Part shown: piece after piece, positions 7,401 to 12,150 of the stretch
Numbering within the stretch: position 1 is the stretch's first letter
Layout: each line of letters opens with the position of its first letter
Source of the DNA: UBA11164 sp002420085
GTDB taxonomy: Bacteria; Pseudomonadota; Gammaproteobacteria; Xanthomonadales; Xanthomonadaceae
Length of the DNA: 12,150 nucleotides
Direction: 5' to 3'
Assembly: GCA_031976395.1 (NCBI GenBank)
Contig: DALYLJ010000091.1
Span: 1 to 12,150 of the forward strand
Position numbers and translations under genes: made by a program
The notes under the pieces: generated by a model
Database searches by the model: none
What the model was told of the DNA's origin: nothing
The model's input: the letters and a program-made list of their open reading frames with translations, nothing else

Positions 7401-7774
7401 ACTGGGAAATCTGGATGCTGACCCAGGGCGGCTTCAGCAATTGGCAGGCGCTGCGTGCGGCGACCATCGACGGCGCCCGCTACATCGGCCTCGACCACGA
7501 GATTGGTTCGATCGAGGTCGGCAAGAAGGCCGACCTGGTGGTGCTGTCGGGCGATCCGCTGGCCGACATCCGCGCCAGCGACGACACCGCCCTGGTGATG
7601 GTCAACGGTCGGCTGTTCGATGTCGCGGCCGACATGGCCGAGATCGGCAACGCTGCCGTCCCCGCGCCGACCTTCTTCTGGCAGCGTCATGCCGACGGTC
7701 GCAGCTTCGGTATCGAATACGGCCCGACCGTGCCCTGCCATTGCCCGAAGTCGGGTCCGGGACACCGGCACTGA
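4466..7774 (+). CDS. Exported PD40/TolB-like beta-propeller amidohydrolase
   Basis: Encodes 1102 residues from ATG 4466, with GAGGAA at 4455-4460; the upstream ATG at 4409 lacks a ribosome site and would hide the signal peptide. Residues 1-25 form an export signal. LISC (13-16) also fits a lipobox, so lipoprotein processing at C16 is possible. Residues about 30-640 carry roughly eleven PD40 motifs such as SPDGRTLVFS (from S65), SPEGREIAFTSDR, SPDGRYVYFS, SPDGTRLLY and SPDGRWVAF (from S556), making one or two TolB-like propellers. The amidohydrolase domain starts near D662. It shows the metal motif DAHAH (D725, H727, H729), a likely carboxylated lysine in FSVKSYN (K823), H857 and H871. A GGHGQ motif (H970) stands where many amidohydrolases have their catalytic Asp; I recall GAHGQ in related propeller-amidohydrolases. 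The tail ends in CHCPKSGPGHRH. The substrate is unknown; imidazolonepropionase-like or dipeptide hydrolysis in the periplasm is plausible. Confidence 0.9.
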   Translation: MFNFRTARALIFLISCAVISGAAIAASSASGKDKAPSWQVDDPHGPARTVRFTVDQGTWLDLDLSPDGRTLVFSLLGDLYLLPIEGGTARRLTSGRAWDVQPRFSPEGREIAFTSDRGGGNNLWRIGVDGKNATAVSKEDFRLLNNPVWTPDGQYLIGRKHFTSERSLGAGELWLYHRSGGAGLQLTTRKNDQQDLGEPALSPDGRYVYFSEDVSAGPNFQYNKNPHGVIYAIKRLDRDTGRIDTLVATPGGGVRPQPSPDGKTLAFVKRVRDKSVLHVLDLASGAVRPVWDGLSHDQQEAWAIFGPYPNFDWTPDSSAVVIWAQGGFWRVEIASGTATAIPFRAEVEQVLAEPLRFRQTLASGQFAPKMIRDVATSPDGRTLIFHAVGTLWRKTLPDGVPVRLTDSQGLDEYQPSFSPDGTRLLYTTWSDAELGAIHLLDLASGASRRLTTDPGFYYGPRFSPDGQQVVWSRQGGSGLTGSLHGSDPGIYLMPVAGGSARRIAEEGVDPQFSADGSQVFYLTGGGLKKKLMRVGLYGDRPRDVFDLKYVDFVTLSPDGRWVAFTELFNAYLAPMPNTGRVIELNKDSQALPITRISQDVGSYLHWAADSGSLHWLVGDRYHSRRLTDVLPWLPGAAAKPATPASSSGVSIGLSLPVHAPGDTVALVGARIVTLRDAERSTEVIDAGTVLVRGDRIAAVGADVVVPEGARVIDVAGKTIIPGLVDAHAHAAHFGSGVVPQANWAYYANLAFGVTTLHDPSASTEFVFSQAERITAGAMVGPRVFSTGTILYGADGDFKAVVNSLDDARSHLRRMQAHGAFSVKSYNQPRRDQRQQINQAARELGMLVVEEGGSTFQHNMTMLLDGVTGIEHNIPVAPLYDDVLGLWQRTDVGNVPTLVVSYGGLSGERWWYARDAVWQEPRLNRFFPRETLDALSIRREIAPDWDYWHIEVAKSAKALRDRGVRIMTGGHGQMQGLALHWEIWMLTQGGFSNWQALRAATIDGARYIGLDHEIGSIEVGKKADLVVLSGDPLADIRASDDTALVMVNGRLFDVAADMAEIGNAAVPAPTFFWQRHADGRSFGIEYGPTVPCHCPKSGPGHRH

Positions 7775-7800
7775 GCCGCTGACCGACCCGAATACAGGCA

Positions 7801-7831
7801 CCGCCCGGAGCCGGACCGCCGCTCCGGGCGG
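7801..7831 (+). terminator. GC-rich terminator-like hairpin after the amidohydrolase gene
   Basis: CCGCCCGGAGC (7801-7811) pairs perfectly with GCTCCGGGCGG (7821-7831) over 11 bp around a 9-nt loop, 26 nt after the stop codon. No T-run follows (ACGCACGTTCAACT). It is probably a transcript end or 3'-protecting structure. Confidence 0.55.
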
Positions 7832-7893
7832 ACGCACGTTCAACTATTGCCGTCATCGGCCGATACACTGGCCGAACAGGGGGGATCGAACGG

Positions 7894-7923
7894 AATCCGA
7901 CGAGGATGAATCCGATGAGGATC
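7894..7923 (+). repeat. 15-bp tandem duplication upstream of the histidine kinase
   Basis: AATCCGACGAGGATG (7894-7908) is directly followed by AATCCGATGAGGATC (7909-7923), with 2 differences in 15. Each copy contains GAGGAT, a ribosome-site-like string. The second GAGG sits 5 nt before a GTG at 7926 that opens a short ORF running into the kinase start. Confidence 0.75.
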
Positions 7924-7925
7924 AG

Positions 7926-8015
7926 GTGCCCAGACGACCCGGCTATCACACCATGACCATCGCGTCCGGTCCGACGATCGGCTGCCATTCCGCGACGGCC
8001 AGCGATGTCGGCTGA
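7926..8015 (+). CDS. Possible 29-residue leader peptide overlapping the kinase start
   Basis: GTG at 7926 has GAGG (7917-7920) at 5 nt. The frame runs 29 codons to TGA 8013-8015, 11 nt inside the kinase gene, which begins at 8005 and has no ribosome site of its own. An internal ATG at 7953 is an alternative start. The arrangement would let ribosomes ending here restart on the kinase. The peptide (ending TIGCHSATASDVG) has no recognised motif. It may be chance in GC-rich DNA. Confidence 0.25.
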   Translation: MPRRPGYHTMTIASGPTIGCHSATASDVG

Positions 8016-11000
8016 CCGCTCCCTGCCGGCGCCATTCGATCCGGTTCCGATCGGACGTGGCGGTCTGTTCTGGCTGGCGGCCGCCGCCGTCGCCCTGGCG
8101 CTGGGCGTGGCCGGCACCGCTGTCGGAGCGAGCGGCGATCTGGTCGAGAGCAGCGCCGCAGCGGCGGTGATCAGCCTGCTCGGACTGGCACTGCTGACCG
8201 TGCTGCTGCGCCGCCTGCGGCTGTCGTCGCTGTTGGCAGCAGCGGCCGCCGCGCTCGGCCTGATTGCATTGGCTGGCGTCGCAACCCCGTCGGGCAGCAG
8301 CCCGCTGGCCCGGATCGACAGCCTGGCCGCTGCCAGCGGCGCAATCATGGCACCGACCTCGGCCGTGCTGGCACTGGCAGTCGGCGCCTCCCTGCTGTTG
8401 TCAGCCCTGCGCCAACCACCGCACTGGGCACGGGCAGCATCCTGGGCGCTGGTGATGGTCGCCTTGACCGTACCCGTCCTGGTCGTACTCGGTGAATCGG
8501 CCGGCCTGGATGCCCTGGTGTACTGGGATGGCGTGACCCGGACCCCGCCCGCCCTGCTGCTGACCTTCACGGTGCTGGCGCTGGTGCTGTTGATCTCGCC
8601 CCTGCATGCCCAGCCCGAAACTTCGCCACCGATCCGACACGTGTTCTGGGTCTATGTCCTGTTCGGCATGCTGACCGGGCCTGTCTGGTGGGATGCATAC
8701 GAATTCGGCACACGTCGGGTCGCCGCCGATCTCGACGCCGCCAGCGCACGCGCCACAGCATCGCTCGACGCGCGGCTGCGGGCACGGATCGAACTCATGA
8801 CCGCCCTGGCCGAACGCTGGCAGGGCCGGACGGTCCCCGCGATCGCCGACGCCATCGCCGCAGCTACTGACTTGGCCGGACGCCTGCCGCTGACCGTGAT
8901 CCACTTCGAGGACGGCCGTTGGCAGCGTCGGCCATGGCCAGACCTGGGTTCCGACGCGCCGGCACTGAGCCCCCAGCAGGAACCACTGCTCGCAGATCTG
9001 GCAAAACAGGCCGTAGACAGCCACCGTCTGCGCGCAACCGTGGTCCGCATCGAGCCAGGCTCGGCCAGTGTGCTGCTCGCCCAGCCGGTGATCGTCACCG
9101 AAGGTATCGCGGTTCTGCTGTCGGCGGTGCAGCCACCGGCACACGTCGCCGACCCGGACGACCCCGCCTTTGCATTCGACGACGCGATCTCGCTGCGTGT
9201 GCTGGCCGGCGTGCCCGCGCGACAGCGTCCCGAGGATGGCTTCGAGACTCGGGTCCGGCCGGTGTCATCGCTCGCTGCCGATCTCTCGGTCGAGGTCACG
9301 ATGGCCTCGACCATCGCCCGCCAGCGGATTGCCCTGCTGCCCCGGATCGTGCTGCTGGCAGACCTGCTCGCGCTCGGCTTGGCACTCACCGCAGTCGCCC
9401 TGGTAGCGGCCCTGCACGCGCGTGCCCGACACGCCGAGGCCCTGGTCCGGGAACTGGGCGACCAGCACGCCCAGCGGCGCATCGGCGAAGCTGCCCTGAA
9501 ACGCTCGCGCGCCGAAACCCACAACATCCTGGAGAGCCTCGACGAAGGCGTACTGGTACTCAGCCCGGACTGGATCGTACTGGCTGCCAACAAAGCCATC
9601 CGACCGCTGCTGGGACGACCGCCGACGGCCCTGCTCGGTCGCGAACTGTGGACGGCAGTGCCGGAATTCCGGGGTGGCCGGGCCGAGGGTGCCCTGCGGC
9701 GTGCCATGATCGACGCCGCCCCGACCGGCTTCGACCTCGACTCCCCCGATGTCGAGCGTGATCTCGCCGTGCGCACCGCACCCCACCTCGGCGGTCTGGT
9801 GGTCTCGCTGCGCGACGTCTCCGAAGAACGGGCCGCCGCCCGCCGCCTGGAACGCAGCGAGGCCCTGCTGACCCTGTCCCAGGAACTGGCGCATCTCGGC
9901 TCCTGGCAGGAGGGGCGGAACGGCGCCCTGTGGTGGTCGGACCAGACCTATCGGGTCCATGGCCTCGACCCGGCCCGGTTCGTACCGTCCCTCGATGCCG
10001 AACTCGACCTGATCGATGGCGACGATCGCGAACGCTTCGCCCAGGCACGACACGACCTGCGCACTGGCACTCCCGAAGTCGAACTGGTCTATCGCATCCG
10101 GGGGGGAGACGGCGTCGAACGCCACCTGCGCCTGCTTGGCCGCTGCCTGCGCGATGGCCACGGGCGAGTGATCCGCGTCCATGGCTCGGTTCAGGACGTG
10201 ACCGCCCAGGTCCGTACCGAAGAGCGTCTGCAACGCAGCCTCGACCTGCTCAATTCCGCCGAGGAGATCGCCGGACTCGGCTCGTGGGAATACGAAGTCA
10301 GCAGCGATCGGATGACCTGGTCGCGCAACATCTATCGCATCCATGGCCTGGACCCGGCCAGCTACCAGCCGCGCATTCGTGGCGCCACCGAATTGGTCCA
10401 CCCTGACGATCGCGACGCACTGCGCGAAGCCCGCAGCCGAGCCCTGGCGCGTGGCCGTCCGTTCCAGGTCGAATACCGACTGCCAACCACCGACCGTGGC
10501 GAACGACGCATTCTGGCCATCGGCCGCCCCCGTTTCGACGATGCCGGGCGGATGATCGCCCTGCTCGGCACCGTTCAGGACATCACCGAACGGCATGCCG
10601 CCGAACAGGAACTGCGGCGCAACCTGGCCCTGCTGGAAATGGCCGAGGATATCGCCGACCTCGGTTCCTGGGCATTCAAGCCTGACACCGGCGAAGTCAA
10701 CTGGTCGCGCCAGGCCTATCGCATCCATGGCGTCGATCCAGACCGACCCGACCCGACCCCCGAAAAGAGTGCCCGGCTCATCCATCCCGATGATCGTGAG
10801 CGGGTGATCGCCGAACGGATCCAATCGACCGCACTCGGCTGGCCTGTTGACATCCGCTATCGAATCGTGCGCCCGGATGGTGAAGTGCGACTGCTGCACG
10901 TGCTCGGCCGCCCGCTGCTCGACCGCGACGGCCACATGCGCCTGATGCATGGTTCCGTTCAGGACGTCACCGAGCGCAACCGGCTGGAGCAGGATCTGCG

Positions 11001-11754
11001 ACGCACGATCGTCGAACTCAAGGCCCGCAACCGCGACCTGCACGATTTCACCCGGATCGCCTCGCACGACCTGCGCGAACCCTTGCGGAAAATACAGGTG
11101 TTCTCCGACCTGCTGCTCGGGCGGGTCGGCACCGACGGCCGTGACATCACCCCCATGCACGACACCTTGACCCGCATGCGTGACATCGCTGGGCGAATGC
11201 AGCGACTGCTAGCCGACCTCACCCAATTTGCCCTGATCGAGGACAGCGCCCCGCAGCCACGCCGAACCGACCCCGGCGCCTTCGCCGCCCGCATTGCCGA
11301 AGCCGAGCAAGGCGCACTGGCCGACTGCGCCGGCCGACTCGAACTGGCCATCGCAGCCGACTGTCCAGCGATCCAGACCGACCCGGACCTGCTGGCCGCG
11401 ATCCTGCGCAACCTGTTTGCCAACGCCATCGACCACCGCAGCCCGGACCGTCCCCCTGCGATCCGACTGACGATCACCCCGACCCATGAACCGACCGCAC
11501 CGGCCGTCTGCACCGGCTGGCGTCTGACCCTGTCGGACAACGGTATCGGCTTCGACCCCCGGCACGCCGAGCGGATTTTTGCCCCATTCCAGACCCTCGC
11601 CGATCGCACCGACCAGACCGGCACCGGCATGGGCCTGACCCTGGCCCGACGACTGACCGAGCGCCTGGGCGGTCGGATCGTCGCCGACGCCCGCCCGGAT
11701 CAGGGCGCCGAGTTCACCATCGAAGCACCCGACATGACCCGCGATGCCGGTTGA
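8005..11754 (+). CDS. Membrane multi-PAS sensor histidine kinase
   Basis: Encodes 1249 residues from ATG 8005, the first possible start after an in-frame TGA at 7954-7956; no clear ribosome site is seen. Seven hydrophobic segments lie at about 20-42, 52-69, 74-93, 112-134, 144-163, 182-200 and 212-229. A probably periplasmic CHASE/Cache-like part follows (230-443), then an eighth helix (444-470). A short coiled coil leads to a first PAS domain (about 503-605, IVLAANKAIRPLLGR). Three tandem PAS_3/PAC modules of 127-128 residues start near 620, 747 and 875, each with LGSW, Y-R-(V/I)-H-G and a closing GSVQDVT-type motif. HisKA has FTRIASHDLREPLRKIQVFS with phosphoacceptor H1021. The HATPase has N-box N1136/N1140 (LRNLFANAIDH), G1 DNGIGFD (D1178) and G2 GTGMGLTL (1206-1212), so it looks fully active. 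There is no receiver domain and no response regulator gene in the window; its partner must be elsewhere. The signal is unknown. Confidence 0.95.
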   Translation: MSADRSLPAPFDPVPIGRGGLFWLAAAAVALALGVAGTAVGASGDLVESSAAAAVISLLGLALLTVLLRRLRLSSLLAAAAAALGLIALAGVATPSGSSPLARIDSLAAASGAIMAPTSAVLALAVGASLLLSALRQPPHWARAASWALVMVALTVPVLVVLGESAGLDALVYWDGVTRTPPALLLTFTVLALVLLISPLHAQPETSPPIRHVFWVYVLFGMLTGPVWWDAYEFGTRRVAADLDAASARATASLDARLRARIELMTALAERWQGRTVPAIADAIAAATDLAGRLPLTVIHFEDGRWQRRPWPDLGSDAPALSPQQEPLLADLAKQAVDSHRLRATVVRIEPGSASVLLAQPVIVTEGIAVLLSAVQPPAHVADPDDPAFAFDDAISLRVLAGVPARQRPEDGFETRVRPVSSLAADLSVEVTMASTIARQRIALLPRIVLLADLLALGLALTAVALVAALHARARHAEALVRELGDQHAQRRIGEAALKRSRAETHNILESLDEGVLVLSPDWIVLAANKAIRPLLGRPPTALLGRELWTAVPEFRGGRAEGALRRAMIDAAPTGFDLDSPDVERDLAVRTAPHLGGLVVSLRDVSEERAAARRLERSEALLTLSQELAHLGSWQEGRNGALWWSDQTYRVHGLDPARFVPSLDAELDLIDGDDRERFAQARHDLRTGTPEVELVYRIRGGDGVERHLRLLGRCLRDGHGRVIRVHGSVQDVTAQVRTEERLQRSLDLLNSAEEIAGLGSWEYEVSSDRMTWSRNIYRIHGLDPASYQPRIRGATELVHPDDRDALREARSRALARGRPFQVEYRLPTTDRGERRILAIGRPRFDDAGRMIALLGTVQDITERHAAEQELRRNLALLEMAEDIADLGSWAFKPDTGEVNWSRQAYRIHGVDPDRPDPTPEKSARLIHPDDRERVIAERIQSTALGWPVDIRYRIVRPDGEVRLLHVLGRPLLDRDGHMRLMHGSVQDVTERNRLEQDLRRTIVELKARNRDLHDFTRIASHDLREPLRKIQVFSDLLLGRVGTDGRDITPMHDTLTRMRDIAGRMQRLLADLTQFALIEDSAPQPRRTDPGAFAARIAEAEQGALADCAGRLELAIAADCPAIQTDPDLLAAILRNLFANAIDHRSPDRPPAIRLTITPTHEPTAPAVCTGWRLTLSDNGIGFDPRHAERIFAPFQTLADRTDQTGTGMGLTLARRLTERLGGRIVADARPDQGAEFTIEAPDMTRDAG
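9862..11010 (+). repeat. Threefold tandem repeat of a PAS_3/PAC module inside the kinase gene
   Basis: Units begin at 9862, 10243 and 10627, i.e. 381 and 384 bp apart. Landmarks recur in phase: CTCGG(C/T)TC(C/G)TGG near 9895, 10276 and 10660; TATCG(G/C)(G/A)TCCATGG near 9949, 10333 and 10717; and GTTCAGGAC before each closing Asp-(Val/Ile)-Thr. Protein similarity is clear but not near-identical, so the triplication is old. Unit 1 has LIDGDDRERF where units 2 and 3 have the usual HPDDR. Confidence 0.85.
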
Positions 11755-11833
11755 AGCACTGACCACAGTCCACGTCAGCGTCAGATGGCGCCGAACCAGC
11801 GCACACGCTCCAGATCAAGACCTGACGGGTGCC

Positions 11834-11853
11834 CAGCACTACTCAGCACTACT
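11834..11853. repeat. Tandem CAGCACTACT duplication
   Basis: CAGCACTACT occurs twice head-to-tail (11834-11843, 11844-11853). A related CAGCACTGAT lies at 12000-12009, inside the second spacer-like segment. Both places share the longer context GGTGCC(C)AGCACT. Confidence 0.7.
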
Positions 11854-11869
11854 GAATTCGTTCGGTCAG

Positions 11870-12047
11870 GTTTCAATCCAAACCCAACTGTGGGCGTCGA
11901 GCGAAACGCCGGCGTGAGCCCGTGCGGCGGATGGCCAGCGTTTCACTGCGCCCCCGCCTCTGGCGGCGGGCGACGGTGAAAGTGTACGTGCCGCGGTGCC
12001 AGCACTGATTGTTTCAATCCGCGCCCGCTTTTTGGGAGGCGGGCGAC
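11870..12047 (-). CRISPR. Degenerate or minimal CRISPR-like array, three repeats and two spacers
   Basis: Repeats begin at 11870, 11940 and 12011, a phase of 70 and 71 bp. Repeat 3 (12011-12047, 37 bp) starts GTTTCAATCCGCGCCCGC and ends GCGGGCGAC with a perfect 7-bp stem (12022-12028 with 12039-12045). Repeat 2 (11940-11974) starts GTTTCACTGCGCCC and ends GGCGGGCGAC. Repeat 1 (11870 to about 11904) has the same first 10 bases as repeat 3 and a decayed end (GAGCGA). The segments between (11905-11939 and 11975-12010) are unrelated to each other and 35-36 nt long. Read on the minus strand, repeats 1 and 3 end in GGATTGAAAC, the usual 3' handle of many type I and III CRISPR repeats, and repeat 3 begins GTCGCCCGCC. 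Repeat length, spacer length and palindromy all fit CRISPR. Against it, the three copies are far from identical and no cas gene is in the window. Confidence 0.5.
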
Positions 12048-12051
12048 GCTT

Positions 12052-12090
12052 GATTCAGGGCAGCGCCGCGGATTGTACAAAACCTGAATC
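12052..12090. repeat. Inverted repeat with an alternative pairing
   Basis: GATTCAGG (12052-12059) is an exact inverted match to CCTGAATC (12083-12090). The overlapping AGGGCA (12057-12062) could pair instead with TGCCCT (12093-12098). The loop contains ATTGTACAA (12072-12080), which recurs at 12132-12140. Confidence 0.5.
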
Positions 12091-12106
12091 CGTGCCCTCG
12101 CCCAGA

Positions 12107-12150
12107 GAATATTGCGTAACGTATTGATTGTATTGTACAATATCACCCTT
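12107..12150. promoter_or_regulatory. AT-rich segment with palindrome, possible leader/promoter
   Basis: An abruptly AT-rich stretch contains the perfect 12-bp palindrome TATTGTACAATA (12131-12142). This provides TACAAT, 5 of 6 to the -10 consensus, on both strands. On the minus strand it lies just upstream of the repeat array, where a CRISPR leader would be. Any matching -35 on that strand would be at or beyond the window edge. Confidence 0.35.

Larger units (their letters stand above)
11755..12150. other. 396-bp gene-free region carrying phased palindromic repeats
   Basis: No open frame here has a plausible start, composition or motif. From left to right it holds a 10-bp tandem repeat (11834-11853), three phased CRISPR-like elements (11870-12047), an inverted repeat (12052-12090) and an AT-rich stretch with a 12-bp palindrome (12107-12150). 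The AT-rich end contrasts sharply with the rest of the window. Confidence 0.7.

Noticed and set aside
5069..7843. 924-codon open frame antisense to the amidohydrolase gene
   Set aside because: It mirrors the GC codon bias of the real gene, has no ribosome site or recognisable domain, and spans the gene's stop and terminator.
9265..11160. 631-codon antisense frame within the kinase gene
   Set aside because: Shadow of the PAS repeats; the sense strand shows unmistakable conserved domains.
11870..12047. Insertion sequence or transposon ends
   Set aside because: No transposase, no paired terminal inverted repeats flanking a unit and no target duplication; regular phase fits a repeat array better.
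11943..12146. 67-codon minus-strand frame over the repeat array
   Set aside because: It is largely palindromic repeat sequence with no ribosome site and low-complexity composition.

Overview
The window is GC-rich DNA (about 63-65% by eye) with compact genes, GGAG/GAGG ribosome sites and the dense antisense open frames typical of such genomes. Gene content (EF-hand protein plus ECF sigma operon, secreted PD40-propeller amidohydrolase, long multi-PAS histidine kinase) suggests a free-living Gammaproteobacterium of the Lysobacterales/Xanthomonadales type. That is an inference; no ribosomal or other marker gene is present.

Left end (1-300): the last 25 codons of a small membrane protein, then a stranded C-terminal scrap of a secreted-protein domain behind an in-frame stop, closed by a textbook rho-independent terminator. 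Region 411-2496: a signalling cassette of four genes: a secreted EF-hand protein, an ECF sigma factor, a single-pass membrane protein in the anti-sigma position and a membrane-anchored helical periplasmic sensor. The last three overlap by ATGA junctions and share GGAG-8-nt ribosome sites. A strong hairpin sits in the leader of the sigma gene. An inverted repeat lies directly after the operon's last stop codon.

Region 2554-4215 (minus strand): a 553-residue protein with a helical N-terminus and a YVTN/lactonase-like beta-propeller, with no visible export signal. It faces a divergent 250-bp promoter region and, on the other side, a 1102-residue exported PD40 propeller plus amidohydrolase fusion (4466-7774). 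A GC-rich terminator-like hairpin, a 15-bp tandem repeat and a possible short leader ORF precede a 1249-residue sensor histidine kinase (8005-11754). That kinase has eight predicted membrane segments, a periplasmic sensor, four PAS domains (the last three a tandem triplication) and a HisKA/HATPase core. No response regulator is next to it in the window.

Right end (11755-12150): 396 bp without a gene. It is not empty. Three palindromic elements start at 11870, 11940 and 12011, a strict 70/71-bp phase. All start with GTTTCA; two end in GGGCGAC and the third in a GAGCGA variant, and they are separated by about 35-nt unique segments. Two carry GTTTCAATCC, whose complement ends in ATTGAAAC, the classic 3' end of many CRISPR repeats. 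This looks like a degenerate or very short CRISPR array read from the minus strand, or an array of structured RNA hairpins that resembles one. It is the most interesting thing in the window. Its possible leader and any associated genes would lie beyond position 12150.
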